A stretch of DNA of 7,294 bases from Bordetella parapertussis (lineage in GTDB: Bacteria; Pseudomonadota; Gammaproteobacteria; Burkholderiales; Burkholderiaceae_D): positions 1-7,294 of the forward strand of contig CAMBJI010000098.1 in NCBI GenBank assembly GCA_945867725.1, written 5' to 3'. Under the pieces are notes generated by a model. That model was not told the DNA's origin. It searched no databases and saw nothing but the letters and a program-made list of their open reading frames with translations. Below, in pieces: positions 1 through 6,234 of the stretch. Numbering within the stretch: the first letter of the stretch is position 1; every line of letters starts with the position of its first letter. A program made the translations under genes and the position numbers.

Positions 1-648
1 AGTTGCATGATGACCGCACGCCAGATAGGCCACATTTGATTCACGCGCCAGATGCACGGTTTGCTCAGAAATCTCACCACTGAGATAAACGCTCGCACCT
101 GCTGCAATGGCATCGGCCAGCGAATTTTGCGCGGCTCCGGTACACCAGCCGACCCGCTCGACTGCCTGATCAGGATTTCCGATGACTAAAGGAGCACGTC
201 CCAATGCGCGCTCCACGAGGCGCGCAAGATCACCCACCGTAGCAATCTCGGGAGCGGTCACGCCCAGCCAACCGAGATCCTGCTCACCGAAACGACTATC
301 GGACTTCAGACCAAGCAGCTGACCCAACTGCGCGTTATTACCCAACTGAGGATGCGCATCAAGCGGAAGATGATAGGCAAACAAATTGATATTGTTTGCC
401 AGCAGCATTTTTAAACGCTTTTGCCGGTAACCCACCACGCGTGGATCTTCCCCCTTCCAAAAGTAGCCGTGGTGAACGAGCAAGGTATCGGCACCCTTTT
501 CCAGCGCAGCTTCAATCAATGCGAGGCTCGCCGTGACACCACTAACGACATATTGAATCTGCTCACACCCCTCGACCTGCAAGCCATTGGGGCAATAGTC
601 ACGAAAACGGTTAATATCCAACGTGCTGGCAAGATGCTTTTCCAGCAC
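1..648 (-). CDS. Nif3/YbgI-family dinuclear metal-binding protein (partial, C-terminus outside window)
   Basis: This is the N-terminal 216 codons of a Nif3-like protein (GTP cyclohydrolase I type 2/NIF3 family, E. coli YbgI), running off the left edge. The family forms ring-shaped hexamers with a two-metal site; its physiological role is uncertain. Counting from GTG 648, visible motifs are [11 protein letters not shown] (17-27), VHHGYFWKG (58-66, metal ligands H59 and H60), [11 protein letters not shown] (95-105, ligand D97), and LSGE followed by ACGHHAT at the cut, where a further ligand His lies. About 30-35 residues are probably missing. The start is problematic. In this frame there is a stop at 703-705 and no NTG codon until GTG 648. 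As I recall YbgI, its first Met aligns four codons upstream, on an ATC. The ATG with a Shine-Dalgarno (674) is in another frame, see the frameshift entry. The gene is divergent from the HtrA gene. Family assignment is firm; the start is not. Confidence 0.93.
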   Translation of the reverse strand, partial: MLEKHLASTLDINRFRDYCPNGLQVEGCEQIQYVVSGVTASLALIEAALEKGADTLLVHHGYFWKGEDPRVVGYRQKRLKMLLANNINLFAYHLPLDAHPQLGNNAQLGQLLGLKSDSRFGEQDLGWLGVTAPEIATVGDLARLVERALGRAPLVIGNPDQAVERVGWCTGAAQNSLADAIAAGASVYLSGEISEQTVHLARESNVAYLACGHHAT

Positions 649-674
649 GTCCCGTTCGATTTTTTTTCGCTCAT
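621..674 (-). promoter_or_regulatory. Candidate -1 frameshift signal (A8 run, 9-base spacer, 9-bp stem-loop) at the Nif3 gene start
   Basis: Read on the minus strand, ATG 674 starts MSEKK and would end after 52 codons at 516-518. Its codons GAA AAA AAA TCG cover a run of eight A (660-667 on plus). A slip of one base back on A AAA AAA makes the next codon ATC and continues as [10 protein letters not shown], the Nif3 frame. After the heptamer come 9 bases (651-659) and then a perfect inverted repeat, ACGTGCTGG / CCAGCACGT (642-650 with 621-629, 12-base loop). Slippery run, 5-9 base spacer and stem-loop is the known arrangement of bacterial -1 frameshifting. What I see is the geometry; that it works is inference. 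Alternatives are transcript slippage on A8, a missing base in a homopolymer in this assembly, or a GTG start at 648, which would lie inside the stem. Confidence 0.5.
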
Positions 675-681
675 TTCCATA

Positions 682-687
682 CCTGCT
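682..687 (-). promoter_or_regulatory. Shine-Dalgarno for ATG 674 of the Nif3 gene
   Basis: On the minus strand AGCAGG (five of six bases of AGGAGG) lies 7 bases before ATG 674. For the nearby ATG 680 the gap would be only 1 base, so 674 is favoured. No comparable site sits before GTG 648, where GGG is only 2 bases away. The site directly abuts the ATG of the divergent HtrA gene at 688. Confidence 0.5.
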
Positions 688-1866
688 ATGCGTCGTCTCT
701 GGTTATTGTTTGCGCAGACCATTACCGTGGCACTGGCGCTGTGGTTCATTGTAGCGACACTCAAACCCGAGTGGCTAGCGCGCAGCACGTCCAGCATCCA
801 TCTGGAATCCAAACCGGTGTCCGTGCAAGAAGCCGCAGGGTCGGATGCAGCGCCATCGCAAGGCAGCTACCGCGAAGCCGCTCGCCGAGCAATGCCGGCT
901 GTGGTCAATATTTTCACGACCAAGGAAGCGCGATCGCAGGCACGTCAATTCAATAACGACCCCTTCTTCCGACGCTTCTTTGGCGAGGGTCCAAACGCGC
1001 AGGATGACAAACAATTCAGCTTGGGCTCGGGCGTTATCATCAGCTCTGAAGGCTATATTCTGACCAATGATCACGTGATCGATGGCGCAGAAGAAATGGA
1101 AGTCGCACTCGCCGATGGTAGAAAGGTTCCTGCCAAGCTAGTGGGCTCCGATCCGGATACCGATCTCGCTGTTATCAAGGTGAATCTAAAAAATCTGCCC
1201 TCCATCACCTTGGGCAGACTAGACAACGCCAAAGTTGGTGACGTGGTGCTGGCGATCGGCAATCCCTTTGGTGTCGGACAAACGGTCACCATGGGGATCA
1301 TCTCCGCGCTGGGCCGCAATCATCTGGGCATCAATACCTTTGAGAATTTCATTCAGACCGATGCTGCAATCAATCCGGGTAATTCCGGTGGCGCACTGGT
1401 CGACACCAACGGGCATCTACTCGGCATCAATAATGTGATCTACACGCGCGGCGGCGGATCCTTGGGCATTGGCTTTGCCATCCCAGTCACCACAGTGAAA
1501 ACAGTGATGGATGCCATCATCAGAAATGGGCAGGTAGTACGTGGCTGGATCGGCGTCGAGCCGCAGGACATTACACCCGAACTGGCCGAGAATTTCGGTT
1601 TGCAAAAATCGAGTGGCACAATTATCGCCGGTGTACTCAGAGGAGGGCCGGCCGACAAGGCAGGCGTGAAACCGGGCGATATTCTTTTGTCTGTCGCCGA
1701 CAAGCCGGTCTCCGATACGGTGTCGATGCTCAATCTGGTTGCACAACTCACGCCTGGCGAGAAAGTCCGTCTGACCGTATTGCGCAAATCGAGTGAAGCC
1801 GCCATCGACATTACGGTCGGACGCAGACCACGCTCGAAACCGCGCCGGCCCATGGAGAGCGAGTAA
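688..1866 (+). CDS. HtrA/Do-family serine endopeptidase, membrane-anchored, one PDZ domain (DegS/DegQ-like)
   Basis: This encodes a 392-residue trypsin-like (S1C) periplasmic protease of the HtrA family. One N-terminal hydrophobic segment (about 4-24) is followed by a charged stretch and no obvious signal-peptidase site, suggesting an anchored DegS-like topology; cleavage cannot be excluded. The catalytic triad is visible as His129 in [11 protein letters not shown], Asp159 in [11 protein letters not shown] and Ser233 in [10 protein letters not shown] single PDZ domain covers about 285-378 (GWIGV, then [16 protein letters not shown]), and the C-terminus is short and Arg/Pro-rich. DegP and DegQ have two PDZ domains, so architecture is closest to DegS, but I would not assign a sigma-E role from this alone. 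Start 688 is chosen because the membrane segment begins at once. The open frame reaches back to 421, but that part is antisense to Nif3. No Shine-Dalgarno precedes 688; the leader is T-rich. Confidence 0.95.
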   Translation: MRRLWLLFAQTITVALALWFIVATLKPEWLARSTSSIHLESKPVSVQEAAGSDAAPSQGSYREAARRAMPAVVNIFTTKEARSQARQFNNDPFFRRFFGEGPNAQDDKQFSLGSGVIISSEGYILTNDHVIDGAEEMEVALADGRKVPAKLVGSDPDTDLAVIKVNLKNLPSITLGRLDNAKVGDVVLAIGNPFGVGQTVTMGIISALGRNHLGINTFENFIQTDAAINPGNSGGALVDTNGHLLGINNVIYTRGGGSLGIGFAIPVTTVKTVMDAIIRNGQVVRGWIGVEPQDITPELAENFGLQKSSGTIIAGVLRGGPADKAGVKPGDILLSVADKPVSDTVSMLNLVAQLTPGEKVRLTVLRKSSEAAIDITVGRRPRSKPRRPMESE

Positions 1867-1871
1867 ATCTC

Positions 1872-2552
1872 ATGCACCTTCGAGACCTGGTTCAGTTCTT
1901 GTCCGAGCTGGAAGAAAACAATAATCGTGCATGGTTTGTGATGAATAAACCGCGCTATGACATTTTGCGCGGTGAGTTACTGACGCTGGTCGAAACACTG
2001 ATCGCCGGCATCACGCGTTTCGATCCGGTCATTGCGCATTGCAATCCGAAAAAAGCGATGTTCAGAGTGAACCGGGATCTGCGTTTCGCGCGCGGCAAAC
2101 CGCCCTACAAAACCACTTTTTCTGCGGCGATTACCGCCAGCGGTCTCAAAAAACCCAGCCAGGGTGGCGGGCCAGCGTACTATTTTCACATCGATGCCCG
2201 AGGCGTTTTGTTTTCAGCTGGCGGCGAATACGGACCACCCGCTGATCGCCTGCGGGCTGTACGTCAGCATATTGTCAATGATGCTGCGGGCTTTCAACGC
2301 CTCTTGCGAGACAAAGGATTGCACACTACTTTCGGCGGCTTGATGGAAAGAGACAAGCTGATACGTTTGCCCAAAGGCTTTGACGCCGATGCGCCGCATC
2401 CGGAATTTTTGAAACTGAAGAGTTATATGGTTCGGCGGGAAATCAGTGTGACGAAAATGTCACCAGAAAAACTACCCGATTTGCTGCTCGCGGATTTTAA
2501 AGCTTCAGCGCCGCTGGTGAAGTGGCTACGGGCAGCCGAGCCCACACCCTGA
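1872..2552 (+). CDS. DUF2461 (TIGR02453) family protein
   Basis: This 226-residue protein belongs to the DUF2461/TIGR02453 family, of unknown biochemical function. Recognisable family motifs in order are FLSELEENNNRAWF (9-22), FRVNRDLRFARGKPPYKT (64-81), YYFHI (103-107), a Gly-rich stretch around 117-121, LPKGFD (166-171) and EFLKLKSY (178-185). Length matches the family (roughly 210-230). I see no signal peptide or membrane segment, so it is probably cytoplasmic. It starts 5 bases after the HtrA stop. Purine-rich GGAGAG (1854-1859) and GAG (1861-1863) lie 12 and 8 bases before ATG, inside the last HtrA codons, so co-transcription and coupling are likely. It converges on tatC with 9 bases between stop codons. 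Assignment to the family is firm; function is unknown. Confidence 0.93.
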   Translation: MHLRDLVQFLSELEENNNRAWFVMNKPRYDILRGELLTLVETLIAGITRFDPVIAHCNPKKAMFRVNRDLRFARGKPPYKTTFSAAITASGLKKPSQGGGPAYYFHIDARGVLFSAGGEYGPPADRLRAVRQHIVNDAAGFQRLLRDKGLHTTFGGLMERDKLIRLPKGFDADAPHPEFLKLKSYMVRREISVTKMSPEKLPDLLLADFKASAPLVKWLRAAEPTP

Positions 2553-2561
2553 GCAAACAGA

Positions 2562-3326
2562 TCAGACCGTTTCCTTGGGTGCCTGAGTCGCCTTCTCAAA
2601 AAAAGGTGCAAGCAGCAATCCAAGCTCGTAAAGCAGACAAAGCGGTATAGCAAGGAACAGCTGGCTCATCACATCAGGCGGCGTCACAACCGCCGCGATC
2701 ACGAATGCACCCACGATCACATAGGGCCGGATGGCTTTGAGTTTCTCGACGGTGACCAGGCCCATGCGAACCAGTCCGATCACAACGACCGGCACTTCGA
2801 AGGTCAGACCAAAAGCCAGACACATGGTCAGTACAAAATCGAGATAGTTTTCGATATCCGGCGCGACCGAAATAGATTTAGGTGCAAATTCGTTGATGAA
2901 TTTAAAAACGGTACCGAACACAAAGTAATAGCAAAACGCCACACCCAGTATGAACAACGCCGATGAAGAAATAATCAGGGGCGCCACCAGACGTTTTTCA
3001 TGTGTATAGAGTCCCGGCGCGACGAAGGCCCAAGCCTGATAAAGCACCCATGGCAACGAGATCATCAGCGCCAGCATCATCGTCACCTTCATGGGCACCA
3101 TAAAAGGCGTGATGACGCCGGTGGCGATCATTTTCGATCCCTCGGGCAGCGCATTCATCATGGGTTGCGCCAGAAAATCGTAGACGGCAGCGGCACCCGG
3201 CCACACCGCAAACAAGACAATAAAAACCACCAGAACCACGGCCGATGCACGCACGAGTCGCGTGCGCAACTCGATCAGATGGGAGATGAAGGTCTCCTGC
3301 ATGCCGGGGGCGTTGTCTTCAGCCAT
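2562..3326 (-). CDS. tatC: Sec-independent protein translocase subunit TatC
   Basis: TatC is the polytopic receptor of the twin-arginine translocase and recognises the RR signal peptide together with TatB. The 254-residue length and six hydrophobic segments (about 25-43, 76-98, 115-140, 160-182, 200-213 and 219-241) match the family. Signature elements are SHLIELRTRL (15-24), FVAPGLYTHEKR (101-112, E110 corresponding to E103 of E. coli), YLDFVLTMCLAFGLTFEVPV (161-180, E177 corresponding to E170) and RPYVIVGAFVIAAVVTPPD (200-218). The ATG is 3 bases after the tatB stop, so translation is probably coupled. It is the last minus-strand gene of the run. Only 9 bases separate its stop from the DUF2461 stop, and I see no convincing hairpin with a T-run for a terminator; transcription probably continues antisense into DUF2461. 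Confidence 0.98.
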   Translation of the reverse strand: MAEDNAPGMQETFISHLIELRTRLVRASAVVLVVFIVLFAVWPGAAAVYDFLAQPMMNALPEGSKMIATGVITPFMVPMKVTMMLALMISLPWVLYQAWAFVAPGLYTHEKRLVAPLIISSSALFILGVAFCYYFVFGTVFKFINEFAPKSISVAPDIENYLDFVLTMCLAFGLTFEVPVVVIGLVRMGLVTVEKLKAIRPYVIVGAFVIAAVVTPPDVMSQLFLAIPLCLLYELGLLLAPFFEKATQAPKETV

Positions 3327-3329
3327 GCT

Positions 3330-3857
3330 TTAGTTGAAAAACCTGATGGTTCTACCCATGTTCGGGCGGTAGCGCGCGACTCTCGCCGCACCAGACATCA
3401 CCCGCGTCTTGCGACCCGTCGATCGTTTGAACCAGATCGGCAGTGAAGAGGTTTGTGACAGTTTTTTCTTCCTGAAATCGCGCCGCTTGGCAGCCAGATC
3501 TTCATCGGTGGGTACGCGGAGGGCTTCACTGTAGCCTGTATAGGCCTCATTGGCCTCGGCCATTGCTTCCGTCAGCGAGTCGCCAGCCTCGGTAAGATTT
3601 TGCTGCACCTCAGAAAAACTCTGGCTGATCGTCTGGTTGATTTTGGAGGTGGCATTCATGAAGCCAGAGTGCATCTTGTTGAGCTCCTCCATCTGCATCT
3701 CGCGATTGACTTCGGCCTTCACCGTGTTCATGTACCGCTGCGCGCGCCCCCACAGGGTGCCCGCCATGCGAGCCACCGCTGGCAGCTTCTCAGGGCCGAT
3801 CACGACTAGCGCGACCGCACCGATCAGCGCGATTTTGGTAAGACCAAGGTCAATCAT
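3330..3857 (-). CDS. tatB: Sec-independent protein translocase subunit TatB
   Basis: TatB partners TatC in the receptor complex. The 175-residue protein has an N-terminal membrane helix (about 5-21), the Gly-Pro hinge in VVIGPEKLP (18-26), an amphipathic helix (about 24-45) and a long charged, probably helical or coiled-coil region (about 48-110). The basic C-terminal tail (about 128-175, with LPIWFKRSTGRKTRV) is, as I recall, typical of betaproteobacterial TatB. The start is clear from MIDLGLTKIALIG, yet no Shine-Dalgarno precedes it. The leader is pyrimidine-rich and contains CCTCCT, the complement of one, at 3872-3877. A GC-rich hairpin lies further upstream in the 72-base gap after tatA. 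tatC follows after 3 bases. Weak initiation may help keep TatB below TatA; that is inference. Confidence 0.96.
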   Translation of the reverse strand: MIDLGLTKIALIGAVALVVIGPEKLPAVARMAGTLWGRAQRYMNTVKAEVNREMQMEELNKMHSGFMNATSKINQTISQSFSEVQQNLTEAGDSLTEAMAEANEAYTGYSEALRVPTDEDLAAKRRDFRKKKLSQTSSLPIWFKRSTGRKTRVMSGAARVARYRPNMGRTIRFFN

Positions 3858-3888
3858 CGGGACAGAGGGTCAGGAGGAAGGCGGGCGG

Positions 3889-3908
3889 GCGGCCGGCAGC
3901 GGCCGCTG
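3889..3908 (-). promoter_or_regulatory. GC-rich stem-loop in the tatA-tatB gap
   Basis: On the minus strand GCGGCC (3901-3906) pairs with GGCCGC (3889-3894) around a 6-base loop (3895-3900). The same bases also form the 12-bp palindrome CAGCGGCCGCTG (3897-3908). No T-run follows, so it does not look like a factor-independent terminator. It lies about 31 bases before the tatB ATG and about 21 after the tatA stop. It could protect or define a tatA 3' end, or reduce read-through to tatBC, since TatA is needed in excess. Confidence 0.45.
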
Positions 3909-3929
3909 TCGCGCTTGATGGAAGCAGTA

Positions 3930-4151
3930 TCAGCTCTTGGATTTTTCGCGTGCTTCGACATCGATGGTGGCCTTGTCCGTCACCTGGGATGGCGCTCCGT
4001 CTTTTTCATCTTCGGGGGGTTTAACGCCATCCTTAAAGCCTTTGACGGCCTTGCCGAGATCGGAACCGATATTCCCCAATTTCTTGGTGCCAAATACCAG
4101 CATGACAATCACCAGCACGATGACCCAGTGCCAAATACTGAACGAACCCAT
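3930..4151 (-). CDS. tatA: Sec-independent protein translocase subunit TatA
   Basis: TatA polymerises to form the transport pathway of the twin-arginine translocase. The 73-residue protein has a short N-terminal membrane helix (about 6-20), the [14 protein letters not shown] hinge and start of the amphipathic helix (20-33), then a charged, acidic tail with DEKD and a Ser/Lys end. Residue 8 is His (SIWHW) where E. coli TatA has Gln. The start is set by AGGAG 6 bases upstream. It is separated from hinT by 58 bases and from tatB by 72, the largest gaps inside the tat group. TatA rather than TatB or TatE is supported by the FGTKKL motif, short length and position first in tatABC. Confidence 0.97.
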   Translation of the reverse strand: MGSFSIWHWVIVLVIVMLVFGTKKLGNIGSDLGKAVKGFKDGVKPPEDEKDGAPSQVTDKATIDVEAREKSKS

Positions 4152-4156
4152 TTGTA

Positions 4157-4163
4157 TCTCCTA
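4157..4163 (-). promoter_or_regulatory. tatA: Strong Shine-Dalgarno of tatA
   Basis: TAGGAGA on the minus strand, with AGGAG ending 6 bases before ATG 4151, is the best ribosome-binding site in the window. It contrasts with tatB, which has none, and fits the need for much more TatA than TatB and TatC. Confidence 0.75.
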
Positions 4164-4209
4164 GCCGAACCCGCAGGCTCTCATCTGATAAATAATTTTA
4201 CGGAACAAA

Positions 4210-4578
4210 TCACCGTTCGCTGCGCCATGGCCGGGGACCGCCCATGATGTGCAGGTGGAGATGGTACACCTCCTGACCGCCATCAGGACCGCTATTAACC
4301 AGCGTTTTGAATCCCCCCATCGGACCCTCAGGCGTGTGACTAAAGCCACCACCCAGCTCTGCCGCCAGTTTCGGCGCAAGCAGCATCATTTTACCCAACA
4401 ATGCCGTGTGCTTCTCATTAGCATCAGCCAGCGTCGGAATATGCTCACGGGGCACGATCAGCACATGGACCGGCGCGGCTGGATTAATGTCATGGAAGGC
4501 AATGACATCATCATCTTCATAGACAGTCTTCGCAGGAATTTTGCCGGCAGCGATCTTGCAAAAAATGCAGTTATCCAC
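4210..4578 (-). CDS. hinT: Histidine triad (HIT) purine nucleoside phosphoramidase HinT
   Basis: This is a 122-residue HIT-family protein of the HinT branch, cytoplasmic and normally dimeric, which cleaves adenosine 5'-phosphoramidates and aminoacyl-AMP. The histidine triad is intact as HLHLHIMGG (106-114, His106, His108, His110). The family N-terminus CIFCKIAAGKIPA (4-16) and the central FHDINPAAPVHVLIVPREHI (28-47) are clear, and length matches the family. The start codon is GTG, preceded by a weak purine stretch (GTGAGA). It lies between hisE (117 bases upstream) and tatA (58 bases downstream). HinT in this his-tat setting is, as I recall, common in betaproteobacteria, but no functional link to either system is established here. 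Confidence 0.96.
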   Translation of the reverse strand: MDNCIFCKIAAGKIPAKTVYEDDDVIAFHDINPAAPVHVLIVPREHIPTLADANEKHTALLGKMMLLAPKLAAELGGGFSHTPEGPMGGFKTLVNSGPDGGQEVYHLHLHIMGGPRPWRSER

Positions 4579-4606
4579 GATTTATCTCACTTTCTTTGTG
4601 TTTTGA

Positions 4607-4618
4607 GGCGCGCGCGCC
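4607..4618. repeat. Perfect 12-bp GC palindrome in the hisE-hinT gap
   Basis: GGCGCGCGCGCC reads the same on both strands and sits 28 bases before the hinT GTG. It is flanked by T/A-rich DNA on both sides. It is alternating purine-pyrimidine and might be a protein site or a small mRNA hairpin. There is no T-run making it a terminator. Its role is unknown. Confidence 0.35.
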
Positions 4619-4645
4619 GTATTTTGAGAATCTCCGTGAAGCTAT

Positions 4646-4669
4646 CTGGTGCAGTCTGTCTGCCTCCAG
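4646..4669 (-). promoter_or_regulatory. Possible mRNA stem-loop downstream of hisE
   Basis: On the minus strand CTGG-AG-GCAG-ACAGA-CTGC-A-CCAG folds into two 4-bp stems, separated by a small internal loop, under a 5-base loop. It begins 26 bases after the hisE stop. No T-run follows, so it is not a classical terminator. Together with the palindrome at 4607 it fills the 117-base gap between hisE and hinT, where I find no gene. A processing or transcript-end point separating his from hinT-tat is possible. Confidence 0.3.
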
Positions 4670-4695
4670 ATCCAAATTCAAGGCCGATCAGCGTG

Positions 4696-5064
4696 TCAGG
4701 TTTTCCGCTCGCTTTGCTCGCGTTCCTTCAATTTGCGATTGGCCATTTCCTCAATACCCGACAAACCCTCGCGACGCGCCAGCTCATCCAGTACTTGCTG
4801 AGGACTGAGATCAAAACGCGCAAGCATGATCAGCGAATGGAACCACAGGTCGGCGCATTCATACACCAGCTTGCTGGCGTCGGCACCCGCGCGCACATCC
4901 TTGGCAGCCATGACAGTCTCGGTGGCTTCTTCGCCGATTTTCTTCAAAATAGCGTCATCGCCCTTATCGAACAGTCGCGAGACATAAGACGTCTCGGGGT
5001 TACCGCCTGCTTCGGGCTTGCGTGACTCGATCACTTGCGCCAGGCGCGATAGAACGTCGCTCAT
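4696..5064 (-). CDS. hisE: Phosphoribosyl-ATP pyrophosphatase HisE
   Basis: HisE hydrolyses phosphoribosyl-ATP to phosphoribosyl-AMP, the second step of histidine synthesis. The 122-residue protein shows the MazG-like all-helical pyrophosphatase pattern: [10 protein letters not shown] (41-50, metal-binding Glu45, Glu46, Glu49) and [11 protein letters not shown] (68-78, Glu69 and Asp72). Upstream, [11 protein letters not shown] (22-32) is the usual family N-terminal motif. It is a stand-alone gene, not fused to hisI. The ATG lies 3 bases after the hisI stop and has no Shine-Dalgarno, so it is probably translated by coupling with hisI. The C-terminus (about 108-122) is charged and poorly conserved. 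Confidence 0.97.
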   Translation of the reverse strand: MSDVLSRLAQVIESRKPEAGGNPETSYVSRLFDKGDDAILKKIGEEATETVMAAKDVRAGADASKLVYECADLWFHSLIMLARFDLSPQQVLDELARREGLSGIEEMANRKLKEREQSERKT

Positions 5065-5067
5065 ATT

Positions 5068-5472
5068 TTATTTGTAAATATCGTCTGGGTTTTTCAGGAC
5101 CGGATCGACTTCGATCCAGTCCGACTCATCACCATTGTGCTCGAATTTACTGAAGAAACAGGAATGTCGACCCGTGTGGCAGGCAATATCACCCACTTGC
5201 TTCACTTTAAGTAGCAACACGTCCTGATCGCAATCAACCCGTATTTCCTGCACTTCCTGAAAATGTCCGGATTCTTCGCCCTTGTGCCAGAGTTTTTTGC
5301 GCGAGCGACTCCAGTAGACCGCCTGACCCAGTTCCACCGTCCGCGCGAGCGCATCGCGATTCATCCACGCGAACATCAGCACTTCGTTGGTGCCGACTTC
5401 CTGCGCAATCACGGGCACCAACCCGTTCTCATCCCAATGAATGCGATTCAACCATTTGGTGCGCGCAATCAT
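5068..5472 (-). CDS. hisI: Phosphoribosyl-AMP cyclohydrolase HisI
   Basis: HisI opens the adenine ring of phosphoribosyl-AMP, the third step of histidine synthesis, as a zinc-dependent dimer. The 134-residue protein carries [12 protein letters not shown] (31-42), [19 protein letters not shown] (52-70), the metal motif DCDQD (80-84, Asp80, Asp82, Asp84 and Cys81) and [10 protein letters not shown] (98-107, Cys98 and Cys105). These are the expected magnesium and zinc ligands of the family. It is a monofunctional HisI. Its ATG overlaps the hisF stop in ATGA (4-base overlap), a standard sign of translational coupling, and hisE follows 3 bases after its stop. Confidence 0.98.
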   Translation of the reverse strand: MIARTKWLNRIHWDENGLVPVIAQEVGTNEVLMFAWMNRDALARTVELGQAVYWSRSRKKLWHKGEESGHFQEVQEIRVDCDQDVLLLKVKQVGDIACHTGRHSCFFSKFEHNGDESDWIEVDPVLKNPDDIYK

Positions 5473-6233
5473 GTCAGCCTCATAGGTATGCCCAAGGCCG
5501 CCATGAATTGCTTGGCTTCCTGCACCGTGTGATGTTGATAGTGAAAAATGCTCGCAGCGAGCACGGCATCCGCATGACCTTCGGTAATGCCATCGGCGAG
5601 ATCCTGTAGCGTGCCGACGCCACCGGAGGCAATCACCGGAATCGATACGGCATCCGATACGGCGCGCGTAAGCGGCAAATCGAAACCGGAGCGAGTGCCG
5701 TCCCTGTCCATGCTGGTCAAGAGAATTTCACCCGCGCCGAGCGACTGCATCTTGCGCGCCCATTCGACCGCATCCAATCCGGTCGCACGCCGCCCGCCAT
5801 GCGTGAATACTTCCCAATGACCTGCGTCTGAACGCTTGGCATCAATCGCCACCACAATACATTGCGAGCCATACTTGTCCGCCGCATCAGCAACGAGCTG
5901 GGGATTAGTGACTGCTGAGGTGTTCATACTAACTTTATCAGCGCCGGCATTGAGCAGACGACGCACGTCATCAACCACGCGCACGCCACCGCCAACCGTC
6001 AGCGGAATGAAAACTTGCGATGCCACGGCTTCAATGATGTGCAGAATGAGATCACGATCATCGGAAGATGCCGTGATATCGAGAAAGGTAATTTCGTCTG
6101 CGCCCTGCTCGTCATAGCGACGCGCAATTTCAACCGGATCACCCGCATCGCGCAGTTCGACGAAATTGACACCTTTGACGACCCGCCCGGCAGTCACGTC
6201 CAAACAGGGAATAATGCGCTTGGCAAGGGTCAT
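5469..6233 (-). CDS. hisF: Imidazole glycerol phosphate synthase, cyclase subunit HisF
   Basis: HisF is the (beta-alpha)8-barrel subunit that combines PRFAR with ammonia from HisH to give imidazole-glycerol phosphate and AICAR. The 254-residue protein begins [13 protein letters not shown], with catalytic Asp12 (Asp11 of the classical numbering) and Asp131 in VVAIDAKR. Phosphate-binding loops are seen as TVGGGVR (79-85) and, later, IASGGVG. An in-frame extension upstream to 6302 is open but is excluded: it overlaps the hisA 3' end and is only the other-frame reading of a 9-base repeat (Thr-Arg-Lys units). The ATG is one base after the hisA stop, and its 3' end overlaps hisI by 4 bases. Confidence 0.98.
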   Translation of the reverse strand: MTLAKRIIPCLDVTAGRVVKGVNFVELRDAGDPVEIARRYDEQGADEITFLDITASSDDRDLILHIIEAVASQVFIPLTVGGGVRVVDDVRRLLNAGADKVSMNTSAVTNPQLVADAADKYGSQCIVVAIDAKRSDAGHWEVFTHGGRRATGLDAVEWARKMQSLGAGEILLTSMDRDGTRSGFDLPLTRAVSDAVSIPVIASGGVGTLQDLADGITEGHADAVLAASIFHYQHHTVQEAKQFMAALGIPMRLT

Positions 6234-6234
6234 G

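Noticed and set aside
587..617. Possible promoter for HtrA (TTGGGG and TAATAT)
   Set aside because: The -35 match is poor and the spacing of 19 bases is too long to claim.
621..667. Factor-independent terminator on the plus strand (9-bp stem, then T8)
   Set aside because: The T-run starts 10 bases after the stem rather than next to it, and it would end transcription just before the HtrA start.
421..687. N-terminal extension of the HtrA open frame by 89 codons
   Set aside because: It is antisense to the conserved 5' coding part of the Nif3 gene and places a non-hydrophobic stretch before the membrane anchor, so 688 is preferred.
3872..3920. Plus-strand AGGAGG at 3872 with ATG 3918
   Set aside because: The distance of about 40 bases is too long for a ribosome site, and the frame is antisense to tatA.
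4164..4209. Promoter for tatABC in the A/T-rich hinT-tatA gap
   Set aside because: TTGTTC and TAAAAT/TTATTT-like stretches are present but not at 16-18 base spacing.
4249..5025. 258-codon plus-strand open frame
   Set aside because: It is antisense to hinT and hisE and has no recognisable domain; it is a composition shadow.
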